NCBI GenBank assembly: GCA_036504515.1
Contig: DASXVA010000005.1
Span: 4,088-68,087, forward strand
Origin: AWTP1-18 sp036504515
Lineage (GTDB): Bacteria; Pseudomonadota; Gammaproteobacteria; Burkholderiales; Rhodocyclaceae
Direction of reading: 5' to 3'
Length of the DNA stretch: 64,000 bases
In this document: positions 41,583 to 50,757 of the stretch, one piece after another
Numbering within the stretch: position 1 is the stretch's first letter
How the letters are laid out: every line of letters begins with the position of its first letter
Notes under the pieces: generated by a model
Seen by the model: only the letters and a program-made list of their open reading frames with translations
What the model was told of the DNA's origin: nothing
Databases searched by the model: none
Program-made: the position numbers and the translations under genes

Positions 41583-42977
41583 ATGCGCCTCAAGGGAAAA
41601 CAAGTCCTCGTCCTTGGCCTCGGCGAATCCGGCCTGGCCATGGCGCGTTGGTGCGCCCGGCAGGGAGCCCAGGTGCGGGTGGCGGATAGTCGCGCCGAGC
41701 CGCCGAACAAGGGCGCCCTGTTGGCCCAGGTGCCGACAGCAGAATTGGTTTCCGGCTATTTTGATGACCGCTTCGACAAGGGCATGTTGACCGGCATCGA
41801 GTTGCTGGTGCTGTCCCCCGGTCTTTCCGGCGGATTGATGCCCGTACTGCACGCCCAGGCCAGCAGCATTCCTGTCGTAGGTGAGATCGAGCTGTTTGCC
41901 TGGGCATTGCGGGACCTGGGGCTGCGCGAAACAAGCCGGGTGTTGGCCATTACCGGTACCAACGGCAAGACCACGACCACCGCCCTGACCGCACACCTGT
42001 GCAACGCGGTGGGGCGCTATGCCATTGCCTGCGGCAATATTTCCCCTTCCGCCCTGGATGCCTTGATGGATGCCCAGGACGAAGGGCGTTTCCCGGATGT
42101 ATGGGTACTGGAGCTGTCCAGCTTCCAACTGGAAACCCTGGATAGCCTTGAGGCCGATGCGGCAACGGTGTTGAACATCAGCGACGATCACCTGGATCGC
42201 TACGAAGGTCTGGGCGAGTACGCCGGTGCCAAGGCCCGCATCTTTTTTGGTGACGGTGTGCAGGTCCTCAACCGGGAGGATCGCCGAGTACGCAAGATGG
42301 CCCTGGATGGCCGCCGCCTGTTGAGCTTTGGTCTTGATGCGCCGGGCAACAGTGAAGATTTCGGCCTGAGGGAAAACCGGGGCGAGCTCTGGATCGTACA
42401 GGGCGACAGCTTCCTGCTTCCCGTGTCACAACTGCCCTTGGCGGGTTTGCACAATGCCGCCAATGTGATGGCCGCCCTCGCCCTGTGTCGCAGTATCGAC
42501 ATACTACCGGCTGCCTTGTTGCCGGGGCTGCGCAGTTTCAAGGGCTTGGCCCACCGGGTGGAGAAGGTCGCGGAAATCGATGGCGTCAGTTACTACGATG
42601 ACTCGAAAGGGACCAATGTCGGCGCGACGCTGGCTGCCTTGATGGGTATGGGCCGCAAGGTCGTCCTCATTCTTGGCGGGGATGGAAAGGGACAGGACTT
42701 CAGTCCGCTGAAGCCGGCTGTTGCTGATCATGCTCGGGCCGTGGTGCTCATGGGCCGCGATGGGGCAAAGATTGGCGAGGCATTGAAGGGTTGTGGCGTT
42801 GCCCTGAAGCAGGCCCGGGACATGGATGATGCGGTTCACCAGGCGGCCTCCGCCGCCAAGGCCGGTGATGCAGTCCTGCTTTCCCCCGCCTGTGCCAGCC
42901 TGGATATGTACCGTAACTACGCCCACCGGGCGGAAGTGTTTATTGCGGCAGTCAAAGCGCTGGAGACTCAGTCATGA
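41583..42977 (+). CDS. murD: UDP-MurNAc-L-Ala--D-Glu ligase
   Basis: MurD adds D-glutamate to UDP-MurNAc-L-alanine. The 464-residue protein has the Rossmann-type start (KQVLVLGLGESGLAMARWC), the ATP loop ITGTNGKTTTTALT near residue 125, VLELSSFQLE, and the C-domain VSYYDDSKGTNVGATLAAL. It follows mraY by 10 bases and overlaps ftsW by four bases. Confidence 0.97.
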   Translation: MRLKGKQVLVLGLGESGLAMARWCARQGAQVRVADSRAEPPNKGALLAQVPTAELVSGYFDDRFDKGMLTGIELLVLSPGLSGGLMPVLHAQASSIPVVGEIELFAWALRDLGLRETSRVLAITGTNGKTTTTALTAHLCNAVGRYAIACGNISPSALDALMDAQDEGRFPDVWVLELSSFQLETLDSLEADAATVLNISDDHLDRYEGLGEYAGAKARIFFGDGVQVLNREDRRVRKMALDGRRLLSFGLDAPGNSEDFGLRENRGELWIVQGDSFLLPVSQLPLAGLHNAANVMAALALCRSIDILPAALLPGLRSFKGLAHRVEKVAEIDGVSYYDDSKGTNVGATLAALMGMGRKVVLILGGDGKGQDFSPLKPAVADHARAVVLMGRDGAKIGEALKGCGVALKQARDMDDAVHQAASAAKAGDAVLLSPACASLDMYRNYAHRAEVFIAAVKALETQS

Positions 42978-44191
42978 AAATGTCTGATGCCTTCACCAAT
43001 ATCGCCAACTGGTTTGCCATGCCCGAGCCATCGCGCTTTACCGGCAACCAGGGCCAGCGGGCGACGGCAGAACTGGATGGGCTGCTGTTGTGGCCGGCCC
43101 TGGGGCTGTTGCTGTTTGGCCTGGTGATGGTTTATTCCGCCTCCATCGCCATGGCCGAGGGCAGCAAGTTCACCAACTTTTCTTCCTCCTATTTCCTGGT
43201 GCGCCACGGCTTCTTCCTTGCCATCGGTTTGGTGGCTGGCGTCATGGCCTTCCAGATCCCTGTGCGCTTCTGGCAGCAGATTGCACCCTGGCTTTTTGTT
43301 GCTGGTGTGGTTGCCTTGGCTCTGGTGCTGATTCCCCATGTGGGCCGCTCGGTGAATGGCGCTCAGCGCTGGATTCCCCTTGGCCCTGTGAACCTGCAGC
43401 CGTCGGAATTGATGAAGCTGTTTTCTGCACTTTATGCCGCCGACTACACCACCCGAAAATTGGCGGACATGGATTCTTTCCGCCGGGGCTTCGTGCCTAT
43501 GGCGGTGGTGATGATGCTGGTGGGTGGCCTGCTGTTACGGGAGCCGGACTTCGGGGCTTTCGTCGTGATCATCAGTATCGCCATGGGCGTGTTGTTCCTC
43601 GGTGGCATCAATGCCCGCCTGTTTGGCATTCTCTTTGTGGTGCTGCTGGCGGCGTTTGCCGTACTGATCCTTACTTCGCCCTATCGGCGCGAGCGGCTGT
43701 TCGGGTTCATGGACCCCTGGCAGGATGCTTTCGGCAAGGGCTACCAGTTGTCCCATGCCCTGATCGCCTTCGGTCGTGGCGAATGGTTCGGCGTCGGTCT
43801 TGGCGCCAGTGTGGAAAAACTCTTTTATCTGCCCGAGGCCCATACCGACTTCCTGCTGGCAGTGATTGCCGAGGAACTGGGGTTAGTGGGCGTCACCTGC
43901 GTCATTCTGCTCTTTGCTCTCGTGGTGCAGCGCGCCTTTGTGATTGGCCGCCAGGCCATCGTGCTCGAACGCCTGTTCGGCGGTTTGGCTGCTCAGGGAA
44001 TCGGCATCTGGCTCGGAGTGCAATCCTTCATCAACATGGGAGTGAATATGGGGCTACTGCCCACCAAAGGCCTGACGCTGCCCATGATGAGCTTCGGCGG
44101 CTCCGGCATCCTGGCCAATTGTGTTGCCCTGGCGGTGCTGTTGCGCATTGACTACGAAAACCGCTCTGTGATGAGAGGGGTGCGCATATGA
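42974..44191 (+). CDS. ftsW: Septal peptidoglycan glycosyltransferase FtsW
   Basis: FtsW polymerises lipid II at the septum with FtsI; it is a SEDS-family membrane enzyme. The 405-residue product has about ten spans. SEDS motifs include GRSVNGAQRWIPLGPVNLQP near residue 128, KGYQLSHALIAFGRGEWFGV in the large periplasmic loop and LTLPMMSFGGSGILANC near the end. It overlaps murD by four bases. A strong hairpin overlaps its stop. Confidence 0.97.
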   Translation: MKMSDAFTNIANWFAMPEPSRFTGNQGQRATAELDGLLLWPALGLLLFGLVMVYSASIAMAEGSKFTNFSSSYFLVRHGFFLAIGLVAGVMAFQIPVRFWQQIAPWLFVAGVVALALVLIPHVGRSVNGAQRWIPLGPVNLQPSELMKLFSALYAADYTTRKLADMDSFRRGFVPMAVVMMLVGGLLLREPDFGAFVVIISIAMGVLFLGGINARLFGILFVVLLAAFAVLILTSPYRRERLFGFMDPWQDAFGKGYQLSHALIAFGRGEWFGVGLGASVEKLFYLPEAHTDFLLAVIAEELGLVGVTCVILLFALVVQRAFVIGRQAIVLERLFGGLAAQGIGIWLGVQSFINMGVNMGLLPTKGLTLPMMSFGGSGILANCVALAVLLRIDYENRSVMRGVRI

Positions 44192-44210
44192 TGCGTCCCC
44201 CTCTCATGAC
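44168..44210 (+). repeat. 20-bp near-perfect hairpin overlapping the ftsW stop
   Basis: Arms at 44168-44187 and 44191-44210 pair at 18 of 20 positions (one a G-T) around a 3-base loop; ATGAGAGGGG and CCCCTCTCAT form its core. No T-run follows, so it is not a standard terminator. The 109-base ftsW-murG gap holds it plus a 7-bp hairpin at 44266-44286 (CGCTTTC and GAAAGCG). Confidence 0.65.
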
Positions 44211-44300
44211 GGATGGAAACCTCCACCAACCCCATCCTCGCCCCGAAGGCGCGGCTACTGATTGGCGCTTTCGTTTTGTGAAAGCGGAAGGTGTGATTCG

Positions 44301-45356
44301 ATGAAAACCATCCTCATCATGGCGGGTGGTACCGGTGGCCACATCATGCCGGGCCTGGCCGTTGCCGATCACCTACGCAGCCTGGGCTGGCGGGTGGTGT
44401 GGATGGGCAATCCGGACGGAATGGAAGCGCGGCTGGTGCCGGGCCGTGGTTTTGAAACGGCCTGGGTCAAGTTCACTGCGTTGCGGGGCAAGGGCCTCTT
44501 GCGCAAGCTGGCGCTACCCTTCAATTTGCTCAAGGGCTTTTGGCAGGCCCGGCGCGAGATCAAGAAGGTTCAGCCCGATGTTGTGCTGGGCTTCGGCGGT
44601 TTCATTACTTTTCCCGGCGGGATGATGGCAGCCCTGTCCGGAATTCCTGTGGTGTTGCACGAACAGAATTCCGTCGCGGGCTTGGCCAACAAGGTGTTGG
44701 CCAAATTTGCCAAACGCATCCTTACGGGCTTCCCGGATGTCCTCAAGGGCGGTGAATGGGTAGGCAATCCGGTACGGCCGGAAATCGCCAAACTGCCTGC
44801 CCCCGCAGAACGAATGGCAGGGCGCAGCGGACCGCTGCATATTTTGGTCGTGGGCGGCAGCCTGGGGGCCCAAGCCCTGAACGAATCATTGCCTCTGGCG
44901 CTGGCCCAGATCCCGACTGCGGAGCGGCCTGAAGTCATCCATCAGTCCGGCGAGAAACATATCGAAGGACTCAAGGATGTTTATGCGAGGGCTGGTGTCG
45001 AGGGCAAGCTGGTGCCCTTCATTGAAGACATGGCCGACGCCTATGCCTGGGCTGATCTGGTCATCTGCCGGGCCGGGGCACTGACCATTGCCGAAGTCGC
45101 CGCTGCTGGAATTGCCAGCGTGCTGGTGCCCTATCCCCACGCTGTGGATGACCATCAGACGGGTAATGCTCACTTCCTCTCGAATGTCGGTGCCGCCGTA
45201 CTGTTGCCCCAGACCGACCTGAACCCGGAAACCCTGGCGCTGCTGCGCAATATGAGCCGCGCCCAATTACTCGAAATGGCGGCCAAGGCACGCGAAATGG
45301 CCAAGCCGGATGCCACCGCTGTGGTGGCCAAAATTTGTACTGAACTCGCGAAATAA
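44301..45356 (+). CDS. murG: Lipid II synthase MurG
   Basis: MurG transfers GlcNAc to lipid I, giving lipid II on the cytosolic face. From the ATG at 44301 the protein has 351 residues, with the GT-B motif MAGGTGGHIMPGLAVADHL, VVLHEQNSVAGLANKVL, ILVVGGSLGAQALNESL and the sugar-binding segment VICRAGALTIAEVAAAGI. The frame is open from 44262, but the family start is MKTILIMAGG. It overlaps nothing upstream, unusually for this cluster. Confidence 0.97.
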   Translation: MKTILIMAGGTGGHIMPGLAVADHLRSLGWRVVWMGNPDGMEARLVPGRGFETAWVKFTALRGKGLLRKLALPFNLLKGFWQARREIKKVQPDVVLGFGGFITFPGGMMAALSGIPVVLHEQNSVAGLANKVLAKFAKRILTGFPDVLKGGEWVGNPVRPEIAKLPAPAERMAGRSGPLHILVVGGSLGAQALNESLPLALAQIPTAERPEVIHQSGEKHIEGLKDVYARAGVEGKLVPFIEDMADAYAWADLVICRAGALTIAEVAAAGIASVLVPYPHAVDDHQTGNAHFLSNVGAAVLLPQTDLNPETLALLRNMSRAQLLEMAAKAREMAKPDATAVVAKICTELAK

Positions 45357-45372
45357 CGCGGGAGAAATCATC

Positions 45373-46779
45373 ATGAAACATAAAGTCAAAAGTATTCACT
45401 TCATCGGCGTCGGCGGTTCCGGCATGAGCGGTATTGCCGAGGTGCTGGTGAATCAGGGCTTCGACGTCAGCGGCTCCGATTTGGCGGAAAGCGCCACAAC
45501 CCGACGTTTGGCGGCGGCAGGGATCAAGGTATATATCGGCCATAAGCCTGAAAACGTATTGAAGGCCGATGCGGTGGTGGCATCCACCGCGGTGAAGGAA
45601 GACAACCCTGAAGTGATCGCTGCCCGGGAGCGCAAGATTCCCGTGGTGCCCCGGGCCCAGATGCTGGCGGAACTGATGCGTATCAAGCAGGGCATTGCCA
45701 TTGCCGGTACTCACGGCAAGACCACTACCACCAGTTTGGTCGCCAGTGCTTTGGCAGCCGGTGGCCTCGACCCTACTTTTGTTATTGGCGGCCGACTCAA
45801 CTCTGCCGGGGTCAATGCGCGCCTGGGCCAAGGGGAGTTTCTGGTGGCGGAAGCAGACGAGTCCGATGCCTCGTTTCTTTTCCTCTCGCCAGTGATTTCG
45901 GTAGTGACCAATATCGACGCCGACCACATGGAAACCTACGGTCATGATTTCGGCAAACTGAAACAGACCTTCGTGGACTTCCTTCATCGTCTGCCCTTTT
46001 ACGGGGTGGCCGTGGTGTGTCTGGATGATCCGAACGTGCGGGAAATCATTCCCAAGGTGGCGAAGCAGATCATCACCTACGGCCTTGATCCCGAGGCCAA
46101 TATTCGCGCCGAGAACGTGCGGGCCGTGGACGGCCAGATGCACTTCGATTGCGTCAAGACCAATGGCAGCGTGGTGCGTTTCCCGGTAGTACTCAATCTA
46201 CCTGGCACCCATAACGTCAAGAACGCCTTGGCGACCATCGCCGTGGCGACGGAAGTGGGGGTGCCCGATGCCGACATCGTTCGCGCCCTGGCCGAGTTCA
46301 AGGGGGTGGGGCGACGCTTCCAGCGCTATGGCGAAATTGCCCTGCCGGAAAAGGATGGGCAGCCCTCCGGGCACCTGACCCTGATCGACGACTACGGTCA
46401 TCACCCAGTGGAAATGGCAGCTACGCTGGAAGCCGCCCGGGGCGCCTTCCCCGGCCGCCGCATCGTGCTGGCCTTCCAGCCTCATCGTTTCACTCGTACT
46501 CGGGACTGCTTTGAAGATTTCGTCAAAGTGTTGTCGGATTGCGATGCCCTGTTGCTGGCAGAAGTCTATGCCGCCGGCGAAGCGCCGGTGGTTGCTGCCG
46601 ATGGCCGCAGTCTGGCCCGGGCCATCCGAATTGCCGGCAAGGTGGAACCGGTCTTTGTGGAAGACATTACGTTGATGCCCCAGGCCATTCTTGATAGCTG
46701 CAAGGATGGCGATGTGGTGATCACCATGGGTGCCGGCTCCATCGGTGCTGTGCCCGGCAAGTTGGCGGGGCAGGGTTAA
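45373..46779 (+). CDS. murC: UDP-MurNAc--L-alanine ligase
   Basis: MurC adds the first amino acid to UDP-MurNAc. From the ATG at 45373 (GGGAGAA upstream) it has 468 residues: the N-domain KSIHFIGVGGSGMSGIAEVL, the ATP loop IAGTHGKTTTTSLV, EADESDASFLFLSP, and the C-domain LIDDYGHHPVEMAATLEAAR with FQPHRFTRT. It follows murG by 16 bases and precedes murB by 5. Confidence 0.97.
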   Translation: MKHKVKSIHFIGVGGSGMSGIAEVLVNQGFDVSGSDLAESATTRRLAAAGIKVYIGHKPENVLKADAVVASTAVKEDNPEVIAARERKIPVVPRAQMLAELMRIKQGIAIAGTHGKTTTTSLVASALAAGGLDPTFVIGGRLNSAGVNARLGQGEFLVAEADESDASFLFLSPVISVVTNIDADHMETYGHDFGKLKQTFVDFLHRLPFYGVAVVCLDDPNVREIIPKVAKQIITYGLDPEANIRAENVRAVDGQMHFDCVKTNGSVVRFPVVLNLPGTHNVKNALATIAVATEVGVPDADIVRALAEFKGVGRRFQRYGEIALPEKDGQPSGHLTLIDDYGHHPVEMAATLEAARGAFPGRRIVLAFQPHRFTRTRDCFEDFVKVLSDCDALLLAEVYAAGEAPVVAADGRSLARAIRIAGKVEPVFVEDITLMPQAILDSCKDGDVVITMGAGSIGAVPGKLAGQG

Positions 46780-46784
46780 ACGCT

Positions 46785-47669
46785 ATGACACTGCGGGGCG
46801 AACTGCGTCACCAGGAGTCCATGGCTCGTCATGTTTCATGGCGTGCCGGTGGGTTCGTGGACCAGGCCTACTTTCCCGCAGATCTGGAAGACCTGTGTGC
46901 CTTCATGGCCCAGTTACCTGTCGACGAGCCTTTGCTACTGGTGGGATTGGGCAGCAACCTGTTGGTGCGGGACAAGGGGTTTCGTGGCACGGTGGTGTTT
47001 ACCCATGGTTGTCTCAAGACCCTGCGCCTGGAAGACGATGGCTGCATCTATGCCGAAGCCGGTGCAGCATCGCCCAAGCTGGCCCGTTTTGCAGCCAACC
47101 ACGATCTGGTTGAAGCCGAGTTTCTGGCCGGGATTCCCGGCACGGTAGGCGGTGCCCTGGCCATGAATGCGGGTTGCTACGGCGGCGAGACCTGGCAATT
47201 CGTGGATCGGGTGCTGATGCTGGACCGACAGGGCAGTTTGCAGCAACGGCAACCGGCTGAATTTGACGTGGCGTATCGCCATGTGACCCAGAGAGAAGGT
47301 CGTGACGAAATTTTTGCGGGTGCCTGGTTTCGCTTTCCTGCCGGAGACGGCCACGTCGCCCGGGAGCGGATCAAGGAGCTTCTGGAAAAGCGGATTGCCA
47401 GTCAGCCCCTGCAATTGCCCAATGCCGGTTCGGTATTCCGTAACCCGCCGGGAGACCATGCGGCCCGCCTGATTGAAGCGGCGGGACTCAAGGGGCTGGA
47501 AATAGACGGCGCAAGGGTTTCCGAAAAGCATTCGAATTTCATCGTTAATCCACAGGGCAGGGCCACGGCTTCTGGGATAGAAATGCTAATCGGCCGAATT
47601 AAGGCCGAAGTTGCAGAAAAATTTGGTGTGGAACTGATTCCCGAAGTGCGGATCGTGGGTGAGGAGTGA
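46785..47669 (+). CDS. murB: UDP-N-acetylenolpyruvoylglucosamine reductase
   Basis: MurB reduces UDP-GlcNAc-enolpyruvate to UDP-MurNAc with NADPH and FAD. The 294-residue protein is the short (type II-like) form: FAD-binding LLVGLGSNLLVRDKGFRGTV, GIPGTVGGALAMNAGCYGGE, NAGSVFRNPPGDHAARLIEA with the catalytic Ser, and a Glu near the C-terminus (IPEVRIVGEE). It lies between murC and ddlB. Confidence 0.96.
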   Translation: MTLRGELRHQESMARHVSWRAGGFVDQAYFPADLEDLCAFMAQLPVDEPLLLVGLGSNLLVRDKGFRGTVVFTHGCLKTLRLEDDGCIYAEAGAASPKLARFAANHDLVEAEFLAGIPGTVGGALAMNAGCYGGETWQFVDRVLMLDRQGSLQQRQPAEFDVAYRHVTQREGRDEIFAGAWFRFPAGDGHVARERIKELLEKRIASQPLQLPNAGSVFRNPPGDHAARLIEAAGLKGLEIDGARVSEKHSNFIVNPQGRATASGIEMLIGRIKAEVAEKFGVELIPEVRIVGEE

Positions 47670-47671
47670 CG

Positions 47672-48601
47672 GTGGCAGAGAAGAAATTTGGCAAGGTGGC
47701 CGTGATGTTTGGCGGCGATTCCGACGAGCGGGAAGTTTCCTTGAAGAGCGGTTCTGCCGTGCTTAAGGCCCTGCGGGCAGCGGGCGTGGACGCCCATGCC
47801 TTTGATCCCCGCGAAAAGCCCCTGTCTGCCCTGCGAGAAGAAAACTTCCAGCGCGCCTTCATTGCGCTCCATGGCTGTGGTGGTGAGGACGGCACTTTGC
47901 AGGGCGCCCTTGAACTGATGGGCATCCCCTATACCGGTAGCGGTGTGTTGGCTTCCGCCTTGGGCATGGACAAGTGGCGAACCAAGTTGGTGTGGCAGGC
48001 CGCCGGTATCCCCGTGCCTGATTTTGTCGTGGTGGAAGAGCACAGCGACTTTGCGTCCATTGAAAAACAACTGGGCCTGCCCCTGTTCGTCAAGCCGGCT
48101 AATGAAGGTTCCAGTATCGGCATCAGCAAGGTCAAGGAACCGGGTGGCCTGGCGACGGCTTACCAGTTGGCAGCCCAATATGACCGCATCGTCATTGCCG
48201 AAAGGTTCATGGCCGGCGGCGAATTCACGGTGGGCATCCTGGGCCACGGCGATCAAGCTCGGGCCCTGCCGGTGATACGGATTGTGCCGAGCACCGAGTT
48301 CTACGATTACGACGCCAAGTATCTGCGGGACGATACCGAATACCGCATCCCTTCCGGCCTCACCGAAGCCCAGGAACTGGAAATGCAGGCAATGGCACTC
48401 AAGGCTTTTGCCGTGCTCGGCTGCCGTGGCTGGGGGCGGGTGGACATGATGATTGATGGCGAAGGCCACATCGTTGCGCTGGAAGCCAATACCGCACCGG
48501 GTATGACTGACCACTCTTTGGTGCCGATGGCCGCGCGGGCGGTGGGCCTTGATTTCCAGGCCCTGGTCGTTAAGGTGTTGGAGGAGGCCCGTCTTGGCTA
48601 G
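47672..48601 (+). CDS. ddlB: D-alanine--D-alanine ligase
   Basis: Ddl makes the D-Ala-D-Ala dipeptide used by MurF. From GTG at 47672 it has 309 residues with the ATP-grasp fold: KVAVMFGGDSDEREVSLKSG, HGCGGEDGTLQGALELMGIP, FVKPANEGSSIGISKVK, and the metal-binding VDMMIDGEGHIVALEANTAP with GMTDHSLVP. A GTG at 47666 is also in frame, but the GAGGA site abuts it and suits 47672. Its end overlaps ftsQ. Confidence 0.96.
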   Translation: MAEKKFGKVAVMFGGDSDEREVSLKSGSAVLKALRAAGVDAHAFDPREKPLSALREENFQRAFIALHGCGGEDGTLQGALELMGIPYTGSGVLASALGMDKWRTKLVWQAAGIPVPDFVVVEEHSDFASIEKQLGLPLFVKPANEGSSIGISKVKEPGGLATAYQLAAQYDRIVIAERFMAGGEFTVGILGHGDQARALPVIRIVPSTEFYDYDAKYLRDDTEYRIPSGLTEAQELEMQAMALKAFAVLGCRGWGRVDMMIDGEGHIVALEANTAPGMTDHSLVPMAARAVGLDFQALVVKVLEEARLG

Positions 48602-49397
48602 GGAAAAAGCAGCCAAGCCCTCTCGGCCCAGCAAACCCGCCAAGCGTGACAAGGGCGAAGGTTTCTGGGACAAGCCGCCTTTGCTCAATTTCACGGCAGA
48701 TTTGCTGATGTTGTTTGGTGCGGTGGTCCTGATTTACGCCGTAGTCTTGGCAGCCAAGCAGTTGCCGGTTTTCCCCCTGCGACAGGTGGTGGTGTTGGGC
48801 AAGCTGGATCAGGTCACCCGGACTCAGGTGGAATACGCAGCCCGTACCGCGCTGAATGGCAATTTCTTTACGGTGGATCTCAATGCGGTTCGCGCTACCT
48901 TCGAGAAATTGCCCTGGGTGCGTCGGGCCGATGTGCATCGCCGCTGGCCCGACAGTATTGAACTGACCATCGAGGAACAGGTGGCCTCGGCCCGCTGGAA
49001 GCAGGCCGATGGTGAGTATCGGCTGGTTAATACCTACGGCGAAGTATTTGTGGCTGCAACCGAGGCAATCCTGCCTGTATTTACAGGACCGGAAGGCATG
49101 GCTTCGGTGATGCTGAGCCAGCACAAGGATTTTTCGGAAAGTCTTAAGTCCCTCGGTCGTCGCCCAGTGGAAGTCAGCCTGTCTCCACGGCAGGCTTGGC
49201 AGGTCCGCCTGGATGACGGACTGGTGCTGGATCTTGGGCGGGAGGAAAGCAAACATCCGGTGGCAGAGCGACTGGATCGCTTTGTTGCAAGTTATCGGGA
49301 GGTGCGGGAAAAACTGCATCTCCAGCCAACGCTGATCGACATGCGTTATCCCAACGGCTTTGCCCTGCGCCAGAGCGCGGCTGCCAAATCATCGTGA
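48594..49397 (+). CDS. ftsQ: Cell division protein FtsQ
   Basis: FtsQ links early and late divisome proteins. The likely start is TTG at 48594, overlapping the ddlB end, behind GAGGAGG, giving 267 residues: MAREKAAKPSRPSKPAKRD, then a single span (LLMLFGAVVLIYAVVLAA, residues about 35-55) and a POTRA domain (FPLRQVVVLGKLDQVTRTQV). The periplasmic beta domain ends PNGFALRQSAAAKSS. No ATG start is available nearby. Confidence 0.92.
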   Translation: MAREKAAKPSRPSKPAKRDKGEGFWDKPPLLNFTADLLMLFGAVVLIYAVVLAAKQLPVFPLRQVVVLGKLDQVTRTQVEYAARTALNGNFFTVDLNAVRATFEKLPWVRRADVHRRWPDSIELTIEEQVASARWKQADGEYRLVNTYGEVFVAATEAILPVFTGPEGMASVMLSQHKDFSESLKSLGRRPVEVSLSPRQAWQVRLDDGLVLDLGREESKHPVAERLDRFVASYREVREKLHLQPTLIDMRYPNGFALRQSAAAKSS

Positions 49398-49404
49398 GCT
49401 GCCT

Positions 49405-50634
49405 ATGAGCAAGGAAACCCGAGAGTTAATTGTTGGCCTGGACATCGGTACGTCCAAGATTGTCGCCATCGTCGCCGAACTGGACGATGAGGGACAACTT
49501 GTCGTACTGGGGATGGGCAGCCAGGATTCCGAAGGTCTGAAGAAGGGCATGGTGGTGAACATCGAGGCCACCGTGAATTCCATCTCCCGGGCAATCCAGG
49601 AAGTGGAGTTGATGACCGGCTGCAAGGTGAAAGAGGTCTACACCGGCATCGCCGGCAGCCACATCAAGAGTAAGGACTCCAACGGCATGGCCGTGGTGAA
49701 GGATAAGGAAGTCACCCAGTTCGATGTGGAGCGGGCCATGGAGGCTGCCGCCGCGACGCCTATTTCTGCCGATGACCAGATTCTGCATACGCTGGTGCAG
49801 GAGTTCATCGTGGACGGCCAGGACGGCGTCAAGGAACCCATCGGCATGGATGCTAAGCGCCTGGAGGTGCGGGTGCATCTGGTGACGGGCGCTGTAACTG
49901 CCGTGCAGAACATCGTGAAGTGCGTGCATCGCTGCGGGCTGGAGGTTGTTGATCTGGTACTGCAACCTTTGGCGTCTGGCCACGCGGTGCTGACGGAAGA
50001 TGAAAAAGATGTGGGCGTCTGTCTGGTAGACATCGGTGGTGGTACCACCGACGTGGCAATCTTCACTCAGGGAGCGATTCGCCACACCGCGGTGATTCCT
50101 ATTGCCGGCGATCAATTGACTTCCGATATCAGCATTGCCCTGCGGACATCGACCCAAGATGCGGAGGAAATCAAGATCGGCTACGGCGTAGCGTTACAGC
50201 AACTGGCCGATCCGGAGGAAATGCTGGAAGTGCCTGGTGTTGGTGATCGTCCCGCTAGCAATCTGTCACGGCAGACCCTGGCTGGTTTCATCCAGCCCCG
50301 GGTGGAAGAGATTTTGCAGAAGGTGCACGAGGAACTGGTACGCAGCGGCTACGAGCGTTTGCTGCGGGCCGGTGTCGTGCTCACCGGCGGTTCGGCGCAG
50401 ATGCCGGGCATGATCGAACTCGGGGAAGAAATCTTCCACAACACTGTCAAGTTGGGGATGCCTCACTACGACGGCCCCCTCAAGGATGTGACGCGGAACC
50501 CGCGCTATTCCACCGCTATGGGCCTGTTGCTGGAAGGCCAGTCCCAACGCAAACGAGGCATCAAGGTACGAGAGAGCGGTTCCTTCAAGCAAGTGTTGGC
50601 GAGGATGCGTTCCTGGTTCGAGAAGAATTTTTAA
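49405..50634 (+). CDS. ftsA: Cell division protein FtsA
   Basis: FtsA is an actin-like protein that tethers FtsZ to the membrane. From the ATG at 49405 it has 409 residues. Phosphate-binding IVGLDIGTSKIVAIVAELDD, the 1C domain EVYTGIAGSHIKSKDS, VDIGGGTTDVAIF and GVVLTGGSAQMPGM are present. The C-terminus (QVLARMRSWFEKNF) is the amphipathic membrane-targeting helix. It lies between ftsQ and ftsZ. Confidence 0.97.
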   Translation: MSKETRELIVGLDIGTSKIVAIVAELDDEGQLVVLGMGSQDSEGLKKGMVVNIEATVNSISRAIQEVELMTGCKVKEVYTGIAGSHIKSKDSNGMAVVKDKEVTQFDVERAMEAAAATPISADDQILHTLVQEFIVDGQDGVKEPIGMDAKRLEVRVHLVTGAVTAVQNIVKCVHRCGLEVVDLVLQPLASGHAVLTEDEKDVGVCLVDIGGGTTDVAIFTQGAIRHTAVIPIAGDQLTSDISIALRTSTQDAEEIKIGYGVALQQLADPEEMLEVPGVGDRPASNLSRQTLAGFIQPRVEEILQKVHEELVRSGYERLLRAGVVLTGGSAQMPGMIELGEEIFHNTVKLGMPHYDGPLKDVTRNPRYSTAMGLLLEGQSQRKRGIKVRESGSFKQVLARMRSWFEKNF

Positions 50635-50656
50635 GCAGTACGGTGTAAGTGTCGTT

Positions 50657-50722
50657 CATGACGAGGCAGTGGAACGCGGTAAAGGCCCCTCTTTTTCCCG
50701 CGTCAACAGCGGCTTCGTCATG
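50657..50722 (+). promoter_or_regulatory. Structured leader between ftsA and ftsZ
   Basis: CATGACGA (50657-50664) pairs with TCGTCATG (50715-50722), enclosing ACGCGG (50674-50679) paired with CCGCGT (50698-50703). The nested helices lie 36-101 bases before the ftsZ ATG at 50758, whose GGAGG site stays outside. They may affect ftsZ translation or mRNA stability; this is inference. Confidence 0.5.
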
Positions 50723-50757
50723 GTGAAATCGGGCAAGACTTAATGTTGGAGGCGAAC

